The position numbers were made by a program, and so were the translations under genes. From contig NZ_JBHLXE010000090.1 in NCBI RefSeq assembly GCF_042432445.1, forward strand, positions 3,011-67,010: DNA of 64,000 nt, written 5' to 3'. This document shows positions 26,420 to 35,793 of the stretch, piece after piece. This stretch comes from Thorsellia kenyensis. Its GTDB lineage: Bacteria > Pseudomonadota > Gammaproteobacteria > Enterobacterales > Thorselliaceae. The notes under the pieces are model-generated. The model was not told the DNA's origin and ran no database searches. It was given only the letters and a program-made list of their open reading frames with translations. Each line of letters begins with the position of its first letter. Positions within the stretch are counted from its first letter, which is position 1.

Positions 26420-27754
26420 GTGACTTTGGTTGAATTCAGTTTATTGCTGATTATCTATTTACTGTCGGTGGGATTTGTCGGCGGAATGACGATTATTGCC
26501 TATCGTAGGGATAAATTTAATTTTCATATTTTATTTTCGCTACTCTTTTTGCTCACATTTTATTTTGGTTTTCCATTTACATCTATATTAGTCTTTAATT
26601 ACCAAGTTCAAGTTGAATCTATCAGCTCACTTTGTTTCACACTATTAAGTGCAACTGCATTTTACGGTCTGTATTCATTGATTTATCATGTTAGACTTAT
26701 TCCTCAAACGGGTAATTTTTCCTCTAAATCGCATCAATGGCTCTCATTTACGAAAATTGAAGCCTACTTAACCATCACATTTTTACTCCTAATCGCACTT
26801 GGTACCTTAGGTGTTTTTTATGTACAAAACGGATTATTACTCTTTAAACTTTCAGGCTATAGTGATATTTTTTCCAATGATGTTTCAGGGGTTGCTTTAA
26901 AAAGATTTTTTTATTTTTTTATTCCTGCTGTACTTATTTTTTATTTTTTAAAGCCAACACAAATCCGGTGGTTAGCTTTTTTGGCTATTTGCAGTTGCTT
27001 CGGTTTTTTTACTTATGTTGTAGTAGGAGGAACCCGAGCAAATATTTTGATTGCTTTTGCTCTTTTTTTATTTATTGGGATCACAAGGCAGTGGGTTAAA
27101 CTTTGGATGCTAGGCCTAGCAGGCTCTTTTGGGATTGTAGGGATGTTCCTACTTGCCATCAGACGATATGGGATTGAATTTAACGATCCCGAGGCATTTT
27201 ATCATTTTCTTTACTTAACACGAGACACGTTTTCTCCATGGCAAAGTGTGGCTAATATATTTGATCATTATGATGCAATTGACTATCAAGGGTTAATGCC
27301 CATATTAAGGGATTTTTATGTTTTTATTCCCAGTAGCATTTGGCCAGAGAGACCCGATGCCATCGTTAATACTGCTAACTATTTTACCTGGGAAATTTTA
27401 AATGTATTCTCTGGTCTGGCGTATTCCCCCACTATGTTAGGATCCATTCTTATTATGGGTGGGGTTGGTCTTATACCTGTTGGCGCTTTTTTTGTGGCAT
27501 TAATTATCAAATGGTTTGATGGGCTATACAAAGCAAGCTTGGTTGAAAGTAATATTTATACTCAAGCCATATTAAAAGCATTTTGTTTTGGTGCAATTTT
27601 TAATATGATAGTCCTTGTAAGAGAAGGACTAGATGCATTTTTCTCAAGATTGATATTTTTTGTACTAATTTATTGTTTATGTGTTATTTTAGCTAAAGTG
27701 ACTTATTTAATCTTAGTATCTGGTCGCTATGTTTATACAAAAATAAAACAGTAA
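26420..27754 (+). CDS. wzyE: Enterobacterial common antigen polymerase
   Basis: This 444-residue polytopic inner-membrane protein polymerises ECA repeat units on the undecaprenyl carrier in the periplasm. About ten to eleven hydrophobic segments are visible. GVALKRFFYFFIPA, VVGGTRANILIAFALFLFIG, FLYLTRDTFSPW and LRDFYVFIPSSIWPERP match WzyE closely. The GTG at 26420 is preferred because AAGGAGG lies before it and the upstream extension would overlap wecF. Confidence 0.96.
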   Translation: MTLVEFSLLLIIYLLSVGFVGGMTIIAYRRDKFNFHILFSLLFLLTFYFGFPFTSILVFNYQVQVESISSLCFTLLSATAFYGLYSLIYHVRLIPQTGNFSSKSHQWLSFTKIEAYLTITFLLLIALGTLGVFYVQNGLLLFKLSGYSDIFSNDVSGVALKRFFYFFIPAVLIFYFLKPTQIRWLAFLAICSCFGFFTYVVVGGTRANILIAFALFLFIGITRQWVKLWMLGLAGSFGIVGMFLLAIRRYGIEFNDPEAFYHFLYLTRDTFSPWQSVANIFDHYDAIDYQGLMPILRDFYVFIPSSIWPERPDAIVNTANYFTWEILNVFSGLAYSPTMLGSILIMGGVGLIPVGAFFVALIIKWFDGLYKASLVESNIYTQAILKAFCFGAIFNMIVLVREGLDAFFSRLIFFVLIYCLCVILAKVTYLILVSGRYVYTKIKQ

Positions 27755-27796
27755 GAAAATAATTTTTAATCATTGTTATTCAATAAGGGGTCACAA

Positions 27797-28528
27797 TTGA
27801 ATAAGACTGCCACCTATGATATTAGAGGCTTTGCTATTTCTGGTTTTAAAAATGAATCGCAATTTTTAGACTTTTTATTTGCCAATAAAACGGTCAAAAC
27901 AGGTGCTTTAGTTGCTATTAATGCCGAAAAAATTCTTACGGCAGAAACCAATGCACAATTAACAGAGTTGATTCAAAGCGCAGAGTTTAAATATGCTGAT
28001 GGAATAAGCATAGTTAGAGGAATAAGAAAAAAATTTCCAGGTACGGAAGTTTCACGCATTGCAGGGGCTGATTTATGGCTATCTTTGATGCAACGAGCAG
28101 CCAAAGAAAATACACCTGTTTTTTTAATAGGTGGTAAACCTGAAACCTTACAAGCCACTGAAACCAAATTGATTGAATCGTTTGGTACACTGATAGTAGA
28201 TAGGCAAGACGGTTATTTTACTCAAGAAGATGAAGAAGCTCTAATTAACCGTATTAAAGCGAGTGGTGCAAAAATAGTTACTGTCGCTATGGGTTCTCCT
28301 AAACAAGAACTCTTTATTAAAGCATGCAAAGAAATTTACCCTAATGCTCTTTATATGGGTGTTGGTGGGACGTATGATGTTTTTACAGGACGCGTAAAAA
28401 GAGCCCCTTTAATATGGCAAAAATGGGGTTTAGAGTGGTTGTATCGCTTGATTCGCCAACCTAGCAGACTCTCTAGGCAATTAAAATTATTCAAATTTGT
28501 CTATTATTACTATTTTAACAAACTTTAA
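27797..28528 (+). CDS. wecG: UDP-N-acetyl-D-mannosaminuronic acid transferase
   Basis: This 243-residue GT26 enzyme transfers ManNAcA to undecaprenyl-PP-GlcNAc, making ECA lipid II. The motifs LVAINAEKILTAE, FKYADGISIVRG, RIAGADLWLSLMQRA, VTVAMGSPKQELF and GVGGTYDVFTGRVKRAP are diagnostic. The TTG at 27797 follows AAGGGG with six bases between, so it is preferred over a TTG at 27773. It completes a wecF-wzyE-wecG run in the same order as the end of the enterobacterial ECA cluster. Confidence 0.95.
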   Translation: MNKTATYDIRGFAISGFKNESQFLDFLFANKTVKTGALVAINAEKILTAETNAQLTELIQSAEFKYADGISIVRGIRKKFPGTEVSRIAGADLWLSLMQRAAKENTPVFLIGGKPETLQATETKLIESFGTLIVDRQDGYFTQEDEEALINRIKASGAKIVTVAMGSPKQELFIKACKEIYPNALYMGVGGTYDVFTGRVKRAPLIWQKWGLEWLYRLIRQPSRLSRQLKLFKFVYYYYFNKL

Positions 28529-28553
28529 ATGAGGGCATTGCCCATCAGTGTTA

Positions 28554-29168
28554 ATGGATAAGATGAAGAACAATCGAGATAAAGCACTGTATAAAATCCA
28601 AGATAAAGAGATCTGTCCTGCCTGTGGTGCAGATCTTTTAATTAAATCCAGCCGTCACGGCCCTTTTTTAGGCTGTGCAAACTATCCTCAGTGTGATTAC
28701 ATTCAGCCTTTGAAAGAAAGAAAAGAGAGTCTTGTATTAAAGGCGTTACCAGATAACCTATGCGATGTATGCCAAGAACATCTTGTAGTACGCCAAGGTA
28801 AATTTGGTTTATTTATTTGTTGTGTTAATTATCCTGATTGCGACTATATTGCACCTAATGTTGACGATGGGGTTAATGTAACTTCAAATAAATGTAATGA
28901 GGATGTTGCCTGCCCAAAATGTAGGATTGGTCAATTGATGGCAAGACAATCTAGATATGGCAAGACTTTTTTTGGATGTTCTTCCTACCCTAAATGTAAA
29001 TTTTTGGTTAATTATCCGCCTGTAAAATATCAGTGTCCTCTATGTAATTTCCCTATTTTAGTCGAGAAAAAGCGAGTGAAAGGCCTTGTTTATGCATGTG
29101 CTAACAAACGCTGTGACTTTGAAATTGATTCTATAAAAGAATCTGAAAACAAACTGTCTTCAGATTAA
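28554..29168 (+). CDS. yrdD: YrdD-like protein with topoisomerase-type C4 zinc fingers
   Basis: The protein of about 204 residues is built from four zinc-finger modules like those in the C-terminus of DNA topoisomerase I. Examples are CPACGADL...CANYPQCDYIQP and CDVCQEHL...CVNYPDCDYIAP, then CPKCRIGQL...CSSYPKC and CPLCNFPI...CANKRCDFEI. It matches E. coli YrdD, which also precedes tsaC. The function is unknown; nucleic acid binding is likely. The start is uncertain among GTG 28548, ATG 28554 and ATG 28563, none with a strong ribosome site. Confidence 0.88.
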   Translation: MDKMKNNRDKALYKIQDKEICPACGADLLIKSSRHGPFLGCANYPQCDYIQPLKERKESLVLKALPDNLCDVCQEHLVVRQGKFGLFICCVNYPDCDYIAPNVDDGVNVTSNKCNEDVACPKCRIGQLMARQSRYGKTFFGCSSYPKCKFLVNYPPVKYQCPLCNFPILVEKKRVKGLVYACANKRCDFEIDSIKESENKLSSD

Positions 29169-29219
29169 TTACTGAATACTACATTCCATTTTTACCTCTG
29201 TATAAGGGACTTAAATCTT

Positions 29220-29789
29220 ATGATCACGCATATGCAACTTCACTCTGTTGACGCACTTATTCAGCGATTAAACGAGGGTGAGCTCATCGCTTATCCAACA
29301 GAAGCCGTATTTGGCTTAGGGTGCGATCCTGATAATGAACAAGCTGTTTTACATCTGTGCGCTTTAAAACAGAGACCTATTGAAAAAGGATTGATTTTGG
29401 TTGCAAGTCACTTCGAATTATTAACCCCTTATGTGGATATTTCTTTACTTACCCAACAACAATTAGAAAAAATACACGCTTCCTGGCCGGGACCTGTAAC
29501 TTGGGTAATGCCAACAAAAAAAGATATTCCATATTATCTTAAAGGACAATTTGATACCTTGGCGGTAAGGGTATCTGCACACCCTATAGTGAGGGCGTTG
29601 AGTTTAGCATTTAACAGGCCCTTAGTCTCGACCAGTGCAAATGTCACAAGCCAACCGCCAGCAAAAACAGCAGAAGAAGTATTTATTCAATTTGCAGATA
29701 AGGTATTTATTTCTGAAGGTAAAATAGGGGATTTGGATAAGCCTACGTTGATAAAAGAGGCCTTAACAGGCAAAGTGCTGAGATATTAA
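29220..29789 (+). CDS. tsaC: Threonylcarbamoyl-AMP synthase
   Basis: This 189-residue member of the Sua5/YciO/YrdC family makes threonylcarbamoyl-AMP for the t6A modification at position 37 of ANN-decoding tRNAs. IAYPTEAVFGLGCDPDN, LKQRPIEKGLILVAS, WPGPVTWVMP and PLVSTSANVTSQPPA are diagnostic. The length is that of bacterial TsaC without a Sua5 domain. AAGGGA lies about ten bases before the ATG. It is paired with yrdD as in E. coli. Confidence 0.97.
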   Translation: MITHMQLHSVDALIQRLNEGELIAYPTEAVFGLGCDPDNEQAVLHLCALKQRPIEKGLILVASHFELLTPYVDISLLTQQQLEKIHASWPGPVTWVMPTKKDIPYYLKGQFDTLAVRVSAHPIVRALSLAFNRPLVSTSANVTSQPPAKTAEEVFIQFADKVFISEGKIGDLDKPTLIKEALTGKVLRY

Positions 29790-29863
29790 TGTCATAGTGC
29801 TCAAGATATTGTCTGGCATATACCTATCAAAGCTTATAATTTTAGAATGGTCTTTTTTTTCAC

Positions 29864-29895
29864 TAATGCCTAATCCCACATTGAATTAGGCATTA
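29864..29895. terminator. Candidate terminator between convergent tsaC and abgT-like genes
   Basis: TAATGCCTAAT (29864-29874) and ATTAGGCATTA (29885-29895) form an 11-bp perfect stem. Neither side has a strong T-tract, so efficiency is uncertain, but the convergent position supports the role. Confidence 0.55.
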
Positions 29896-29922
29896 TTAAT
29901 ATGACTTAGTGTGAATCAGTCC

Positions 29923-31482
29923 TTAGCCTTGAGGACTCCAATGATATTGACTGCCTATCCCTAGTGGAATTTCAAATCCCCAAAAAATGAATAATGTTGC
30001 AGTAAGTACCAGCAATAAACCAATTGAATAAGGGATCATCATAGAGCAAAGCGTACCAACCCCTGTTCCTTGGAAATATTTTTGGCAATAAGAAATTAAT
30101 AATGGATAGAAAGGAAACATTGGTGTCGCTACGTTAATTGCTGAGTCACTGATTCGAAAGCTTGCCTGAGTCAGTTCAGGAGAAATTCCTACCGCCATGA
30201 GCATAGGCACTAATACTGAGGCCATTACGGACCATTTAGCAGAGGCCGAAGTAATTAAAATATTCAGAATACCAGTTAAGATAATGACCCCAACAATTGT
30301 TACACCACTAGGTAAGTCCAAACTTCTAAGCATGTCAGCACCAGAAAATGCTAATAATGTGCCAATATTTGACACTTTGAACATATATAGAAATTGAGCG
30401 CAGAAAAAAGCAAACACAAAAAAAGAAATGAGTGTAGTAAGAATACTTTCCATAGATTTTACTATATCATTTGTATTTTTAAATTTCCCCGTTACATAAC
30501 CAAAAACAATACCAGGAAGAGCAAAAAAAATAAAAATAATGGGTACTATCATGCTCATAATCGGTGCTTGGTTACTCGTTAATGACCCTTCAAAGCGTAG
30601 AAGAGAGTCTTGTGGATAAGCCCATAGAGTTAAACCAATGCAAAGCCCTATAAAGCTAAGCATGGCATATCTAAATCCTTTAGCCTCTTGTTTAGACATA
30701 TAGGTCATTTCTTCTGTAGATCCCTTATTTTCACCATAAGTAATAGGAATATTTCTATTTAAACGTGGTTCAACCCACTTATCAGTCACAACCCAACAGA
30801 CTCCGATGACACCTATTGTTCCCCCTAAACTGACAAAATAGTTACTGAGTACATTGACGCTGTAATTAGGATCAATAATATTTGCAGCACTTTGTGTAAG
30901 ACCTTGCATGATAGGATCGATAGTTGAAGGCATGAAACTCGCAGAAAAGCCACCAGCTAGACCGGCAAATGATGCTGCAATACCCGCAAGAGGGTGCCTG
31001 CCATAGTTATAATACATTAAAGCAGCTATTGGCATTAAAAATACATATGCAGAGTCTGATGCCACATGACTGACTACTGCCACAAAAGCAACTAACGGGG
31101 TCAGTGCTTTTTTGGGGGTAATACGAAGTAGTTTTTTAAGTAAAGCTTGTAAAAAGCCACTTCCTTCAGCAATACCAATGCCTAAAGTAGCGACGATGGT
31201 AATACCAAGAGGTGGAAAACCCATGAAATTACTGACCAGTTTATTGATTAGATCGAGCATACCTTGTTCACTCAGCTGGTTAATCACTGCAATCGGTTCA
31301 TTCGTCAAAGGATGAATATAACTGAATGAAATTTTTGACAAAAAATAGGAAAGAAATAAACAGATCAGAAAGGCAAAAAAGATCAAAACGGTAATATTAG
31401 GTATTTTATTGCCGACGCGTTCAATGGTATCTAAAAAACTCCCCTTTTGCATAGTGGGTGGATTGGCATTATCGGTTGTCAT
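29923..31482 (-). CDS. abgT: AbgT family transporter (p-aminobenzoyl-glutamate type)
   Basis: This 519-residue membrane protein with about eleven hydrophobic segments belongs to the AbgT family, which imports p-aminobenzoyl-glutamate or, in some members, exports sulfonamides. SHVASDSAYVFLMPIAALMY, NILITSASAKWSVMASVLVP and ATPMFPFYPLLISYC are conserved. AAAGGAG precedes the ATG at 31482. No abgA/abgB hydrolase genes lie next to it, so the direction and substrate remain open. It is convergent with tsaC and divergent from ffh. Confidence 0.9.
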   Translation of the reverse strand: MTTDNANPPTMQKGSFLDTIERVGNKIPNITVLIFFAFLICLFLSYFLSKISFSYIHPLTNEPIAVINQLSEQGMLDLINKLVSNFMGFPPLGITIVATLGIGIAEGSGFLQALLKKLLRITPKKALTPLVAFVAVVSHVASDSAYVFLMPIAALMYYNYGRHPLAGIAASFAGLAGGFSASFMPSTIDPIMQGLTQSAANIIDPNYSVNVLSNYFVSLGGTIGVIGVCWVVTDKWVEPRLNRNIPITYGENKGSTEEMTYMSKQEAKGFRYAMLSFIGLCIGLTLWAYPQDSLLRFEGSLTSNQAPIMSMIVPIIFIFFALPGIVFGYVTGKFKNTNDIVKSMESILTTLISFFVFAFFCAQFLYMFKVSNIGTLLAFSGADMLRSLDLPSGVTIVGVIILTGILNILITSASAKWSVMASVLVPMLMAVGISPELTQASFRISDSAINVATPMFPFYPLLISYCQKYFQGTGVGTLCSMMIPYSIGLLLVLTATLFIFWGFEIPLGIGSQYHWSPQG

Positions 31483-31896
31483 TATACACTCCTTTAATTG
31501 TTATAAGATTAAAAATGAGAACGGGAATTTGATGCGTTGCCATTTAGGTAATATGCGTGGTGCAGCTAAAAGAAATAAAGTCTATTATTGCAATACGTAA
31601 ATTTGACGATCTCTTTCTCTTTTTGTCTGTTTTCTTGCAGATGTAGATATGCAAAATGAACTTCATATATGGAACATACTTTTGTTTAGGTTATGTCAAA
31701 TTAATGCATCAAATGAGCCATTTCTTATAATAACAGAAATAAATGGTACTGCTAGATTTCGTGTTAAATGAAATCTTACCAAGATGCATAATTAATTGTA
31801 ATACTTACAATAATTTATTTGATGATGAAGGAAAAATTTATCAAAATAAAAAAAAATCAAGAGGCGAGTATTAAACCTACATCTTGGCAAATAATT
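31483..31896. other. Divergent intergenic region between abgT and ffh
   Basis: AT-rich sequence with no credible coding frame. On the minus strand a TTGACA near 31692-31697 followed 15 bases later by TATGTT could serve abgT, but the spacing is short. Confidence 0.45.
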
Positions 31897-31905
31897 TGCT
31901 ACAAT
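31897..31905 (+). promoter_or_regulatory. Extended -10 promoter upstream of ffh
   Basis: TGCTACAAT is an extended -10 element (TGn plus TACAAT at 31900-31905). The -35 region is weak, as often seen with extended -10 promoters. It predicts a leader of about 50 nt before ffh. Confidence 0.5.
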
Positions 31906-31959
31906 ATCTATTATTAGCCTGTTATTTTAAGGTTCAATTTAATTAAAGAGATGAAATAT

Positions 31960-33321
31960 ATGTTTGCAAACTTATCTGAAAGATTATCTAAAACACTACG
32001 GAATATCAGTGGACGTGGTCGTTTAACAGAAGAAAATATCCAAGATACATTACGCGAAGTGAGAATGGCCCTATTAGAAGCCGATGTCGCTTTACCGGTT
32101 GTCCGTGAATTTATAAAACAAGTCAAAGAGAGTGCTTTAGGCCAAGATGTAAATAAGAGCCTAACGCCTGGCCAAGAATTTGTAAAGATTGTTCAAAGAC
32201 AATTAGAAATTGCGATGGGTGATGTCAATGAAAGTTTAAATCTTGCCGCTCAACCTCCTGCAGTTATTTTAATGGCTGGCTTGCAAGGAGCAGGAAAAAC
32301 AACCAGTGTAGGTAAACTAGCAAAATTTTTAAAAGAGAAACATAAGAAAAAAGTACTTGTGGTCTCTGCGGATATTTATCGTCCTGCAGCCATTAAACAA
32401 CTTGAAACTCTAGCAAATCAACTTGACGTCGCTTTTTTTGCATCGAACACAGAGCAGAAGCCTGTTGATATAGTGACAAACGCTTTGCAGCACGCTAAAT
32501 TGCAATTTTTTGATGTGCTGATTGTCGATACTGCAGGTCGTCTCCATGTTGATAGCGACATGATGGATGAGATAAAAAAAGTCCATCAAGTGCTTAATCC
32601 GATAGAGACACTCTTTGTTGTTGATGCGATGACAGGACAGGACGCCGCTAATACTGCCAAAGCATTTAACGAGGCTTTACCATTAACTGGTGTAATATTG
32701 ACCAAAGTTGATGGGGATGCTAGAGGGGGGGCTGCGCTTTCAATAAGACATATCACGGGAAAACCGATAAAATTTTTAGGGGTGGGTGAAAAAACAGACG
32801 CATTAGAACCATTTTACCCAGAAAGATTAGCATCAAGAATCTTAGGTATGGGAGATGTACTTTCTCTTATTGAAGATCTTGAAAGTAAGGTAGATAAAGC
32901 CCAAGCTGAAAAAATGGCAAATAAGCTCAAAAAAGGGGAGTCTTTTGATTTAAATGATTTCTTAGAGCAACTTCAGCAAATGAAAAAAATGGGTGGGATG
33001 GCTAATTTAATGACGAAACTTCCAGGTATGGGAAACCTACCTCAAGGGGCTATGGATATGGTTGGAGATAAATCCATGGCAAAAATGGAAGCAATTATCA
33101 ACTCTATGACGCTTAAAGAACGCTCTAAGCCAGAGATAATTAAAGGTTCTCGAAAAAAACGAATTGCGACTGGTTCAGGAACTCAAGTGCAAGATGTAAA
33201 CCGTCTTCTAAAACAATTCGATGATATGCAAAGAATGATGAAGAAAATGAAAAAAGGCGGCCTTGCTAATATGATGAGAGGAATGAAAGGAATGATGCCC
33301 CCTGGTATGTTAGGCAGATGA
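31960..33321 (+). CDS. ffh: Signal recognition particle protein Ffh
   Basis: This 453-residue SRP GTPase binds 4.5S RNA and signal sequences and delivers ribosomes to FtsY. The N domain is followed by the G domain with GLQGAGKTTSVGKLA, DTAGRLHVD, TKVDGDARGG and GVGEKTDALEPF. The C-terminal M domain is rich in methionine (QRMMKKMKKGG). The ATG at 31960 gives the same length as E. coli Ffh; the ATG at 31951 touches the AAAGAG ribosome site and is unlikely. The 4.5S RNA gene is not in the window. Confidence 0.98.
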   Translation: MFANLSERLSKTLRNISGRGRLTEENIQDTLREVRMALLEADVALPVVREFIKQVKESALGQDVNKSLTPGQEFVKIVQRQLEIAMGDVNESLNLAAQPPAVILMAGLQGAGKTTSVGKLAKFLKEKHKKKVLVVSADIYRPAAIKQLETLANQLDVAFFASNTEQKPVDIVTNALQHAKLQFFDVLIVDTAGRLHVDSDMMDEIKKVHQVLNPIETLFVVDAMTGQDAANTAKAFNEALPLTGVILTKVDGDARGGAALSIRHITGKPIKFLGVGEKTDALEPFYPERLASRILGMGDVLSLIEDLESKVDKAQAEKMANKLKKGESFDLNDFLEQLQQMKKMGGMANLMTKLPGMGNLPQGAMDMVGDKSMAKMEAIINSMTLKERSKPEIIKGSRKKRIATGSGTQVQDVNRLLKQFDDMQRMMKKMKKGGLANMMRGMKGMMPPGMLGR

Positions 33322-33554
33322 TTTATTTCTTTTCAACGGCTTTATTCGGTTTGAGTCTTGCTTTTTAGCTTAAATTAAGTAGAATACCTAGTCTTATTTG
33401 AAATGGGCAAGAATGCTCATTTTTTATAAGCGGGGTTAAAATTTTAGTATTTAGTTTATTAAATCAATAGCTTAACCCAAAATTACTTTACCTTTAAGAT
33501 AAATACCCTAATTTAATTTAGCTCTATTTATCCAATTTATATAATGAGGATGTT

Positions 33555-33803
33555 ATGGTAACAATTCGTTTAGCTCGTGGCGGTTCTAAAAAACGCCCAT
33601 TTTATCAAGTGGTTGTGACAGATAGTCGCAATTCTCGTGATGGTCGCTTCATTGAGCGTTTAGGTTTCTTCAATCCAGTAGCTTCTGGTCAAGCTGAAAC
33701 TTTACGTTTAGATCTTGATCGTATCAACCACTGGATTGGTGTTGGTGCAACTGTATCAGATCGTGTAGGCCAACTTATCAAAGAAGCTAAAAAATCAGCG
33801 TAA
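33555..33803 (+). CDS. rpsP: 30S ribosomal protein S16
   Basis: This 82-residue S16 protein contains MVTIRLARGGSKKRPFYQVV and DSRNSRDGRFIERLGFFNP, both diagnostic. It helps 30S assembly. TGAGGA precedes the ATG. It is the first gene of the rpsP-rimM-trmD-rplS operon. Confidence 0.99.
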   Translation: MVTIRLARGGSKKRPFYQVVVTDSRNSRDGRFIERLGFFNPVASGQAETLRLDLDRINHWIGVGATVSDRVGQLIKEAKKSA

Positions 33804-33857
33804 GTTGCTTTAAGCTTGTTTGAATCAGCAATCTTTTAACATCAGTAATGAATATTT

Positions 33858-34403
33858 ATGCAATCTAAAGCTAAACATACGCTAAATCGTCCTATTGTTG
33901 TCGGTAAAATCGGAGCTCCTTATGGAGTCAAAGGATGGTTAAAGTTATTTCCTTCAACGGAAGATAAAGAAGCTATCTTTGATTATATGCCTTGGTATTT
34001 AAGATCTAAAGGCCAACTCAAATTAGCCGAAGTCGATGAATGGAAGTGGCATGGACAAGATTTGATTGTTAAATTAAAATCTATTGATGATAGAGATATT
34101 GCGCATTTATTGACTAATGCTGAAGTCGTGATAGAAGAAACTGATTTACCTCTCTTAGATGACGGGGAATATTATTGGAAAGACCTCATTAATTGTCGTG
34201 TTTCTACTGAAGCAGGCTATGATATGGGTGTTGTAACCGAATTGATGGAAACTGGATCTAATGATGTATTAGTGGTCAGGGCAAATTTGAATGATGCATT
34301 TGGTGCAAAAGAGAGACTAATTCCCTATCTTGATGAAACGGTGATTAAATCTGTTGATATTGTAGCAAAAAACATTATTGTTGATTGGGATCCTAGTTTT
34401 TAA
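33858..34403 (+). CDS. rimM: Ribosome maturation factor RimM
   Basis: This 181-residue protein assists maturation of the 30S head and binds S19. The N-terminal RimM barrel carries VVGKIGAPYGVKGWLKL, and the C-terminal PRC-type barrel carries GEYYWKDLINCRV and ERLIPYLDETVIKSVD. It overlaps trmD by one base (TAATG). The context confirms the assignment. Confidence 0.98.
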   Translation: MQSKAKHTLNRPIVVGKIGAPYGVKGWLKLFPSTEDKEAIFDYMPWYLRSKGQLKLAEVDEWKWHGQDLIVKLKSIDDRDIAHLLTNAEVVIEETDLPLLDDGEYYWKDLINCRVSTEAGYDMGVVTELMETGSNDVLVVRANLNDAFGAKERLIPYLDETVIKSVDIVAKNIIVDWDPSF

Positions 34404-35140
34404 TGCACATTGGTGTAATTAGTCTTTTTCCTGAAATGTTTCAAGCGATTACCGATTATGGCGTGATTGGTCGAGCAGTAAAAGAAAAGCGTTTAAAGGT
34501 AGATTTTTTTAATCCTAGAGACTTTACACACGATAGACATCAAACTGTTGATGATCGTCCATATGGCGGTGGTCCAGGGATGTTAATGATGGTGCAACCT
34601 TTAAGTGACGCAATTTTGAGTGCCAAATCTCACCTAGGTGAAGAAACGAAAGTGATTTATTTATCACCTCAAGGCCAAAAGTTGACACAAACAGGTGTAT
34701 CTACATTAAGCCAACATTCGACTCTTATTTTAATTTGTGGTCGTTACGAGGGCATTGATGAGCGTGTGATTGAAACTTTAGTTGATGAAGAGTGGTCTGT
34801 CGGCGATTATGTGCTGAGTGGTGGAGAATTACCTGCCATGGTACTGATTGACGCTGTAGTGCGCTTATTACCAGGTGTTTTAGGTCATGCAGAGTCCGCG
34901 GTAGAAGATTCTTTCGTTAATGGATTATTAGATCATCCTCATTACACGCGACCTGAATTATTAAACGGTTTGCAGGTACCAAAAGTTTTACTTTCTGGTA
35001 ATCATGCAGAAATTCGTCGGTGGCGATTAAAGCAATCCCTCGGACGTACTTGGCAAAGAAGACCCGATCTTCTTAATCATCTAGCTCTGACTGATGAGCA
35101 TAAAAAATTGTTGACGGAATATCAACAAGAACAAAATTAA
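34403..35140 (+). CDS. trmD: tRNA (guanine-N1)-methyltransferase
   Basis: This 245-residue SPOUT methyltransferase makes m1G37 in tRNAs with G at positions 36-37, which prevents frameshifting. IGVISLFPEMFQAITDYGVI, DDRPYGGGPGMLMMVQP, LICGRYEGIDERV and the knot segment GDYVLSGGELPAM are present. The ATG shares a base with the rimM stop, so translation is probably coupled. Confidence 0.99.
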   Translation: MHIGVISLFPEMFQAITDYGVIGRAVKEKRLKVDFFNPRDFTHDRHQTVDDRPYGGGPGMLMMVQPLSDAILSAKSHLGEETKVIYLSPQGQKLTQTGVSTLSQHSTLILICGRYEGIDERVIETLVDEEWSVGDYVLSGGELPAMVLIDAVVRLLPGVLGHAESAVEDSFVNGLLDHPHYTRPELLNGLQVPKVLLSGNHAEIRRWRLKQSLGRTWQRRPDLLNHLALTDEHKKLLTEYQQEQN

Positions 35141-35187
35141 TTCTTATTTTGTTTTTCATTCAGTTTATCTAGCAATAGGAAAAAATT

Positions 35188-35553
35188 ATGAGCAACATTA
35201 TTAAACAATTAGAACAAGAACAAATGAAAAAAGACGTCCCTGCATTTCGTCCTGGTGATACAGTCGAAGTGAAAGTATGGGTTGTTGAAGGATCAAAAAA
35301 ACGTTTACAGGCTTTTGAAGGCGTAGTTATTGCTATTCGTAATCGTGGTCTTCATTCTGCATTTACTGTACGTAAAATTTCAAATGGTGAAGGTGTTGAG
35401 CGTGTATTCCAAACACACTCTCCTGTCATTGACAGCATATCTGTAAAACGTCGTGGTCTTGTACGTCAGTCTAAACTTTACTACTTACGTGAGCGTACTG
35501 GTCGTTCTGCACGTATTAAAGAGCGCTTAAATCGTGTAAATTCACGCGGTTAA
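35188..35553 (+). CDS. rplS: 50S ribosomal protein L19
   Basis: This 121-residue L19 protein lies at the 30S/50S interface. FRPGDTVEVKVWVVEGSKKR, RLQAFEGVVIAIRNRG and RRGLVRQSKLYYLRERTGR are diagnostic. AGGAAA precedes the ATG. It is the last gene of the operon and is followed by a strong terminator. Confidence 0.99.
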   Translation: MSNIIKQLEQEQMKKDVPAFRPGDTVEVKVWVVEGSKKRLQAFEGVVIAIRNRGLHSAFTVRKISNGEGVERVFQTHSPVIDSISVKRRGLVRQSKLYYLRERTGRSARIKERLNRVNSRG

Positions 35554-35576
35554 TATTTGATATAATCAAATTTTAA

Positions 35577-35616
35577 CAATAGAAAAAGCTCGGTTTTTGC
35601 CGAGCTTTTTCTATTG
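35577..35616 (+). terminator. Strong terminator after rplS
   Basis: A 17-bp perfect stem (35577-35593 with 35600-35616) surrounds a six-base loop. The GC-rich centre GCTCGG/CCGAGC is flanked by A-rich and T-rich arms, a classical and potentially bidirectional terminator. Confidence 0.93.
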
Positions 35617-35793
35617 TAGATTATCTTCTGTTTTTATTTAACAGGAAATAAGAAAACTAAATAATGAATAATAAATAAGAAACTATAAACTGCTTGAATT
35701 CGTATGTTTAGTCAGTAATAATAAATAGACATTAATTCCATCGTCTCTATTTATGTGAGATGATGCCACCTGAAAACTTTATAAGAGTCTGAT

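Noticed and set aside
31483..31950. 4.5S RNA gene next to ffh
   Set aside because: The region has no GC-rich long hairpin or the GGAAGCAGCC loop of the SRP RNA.
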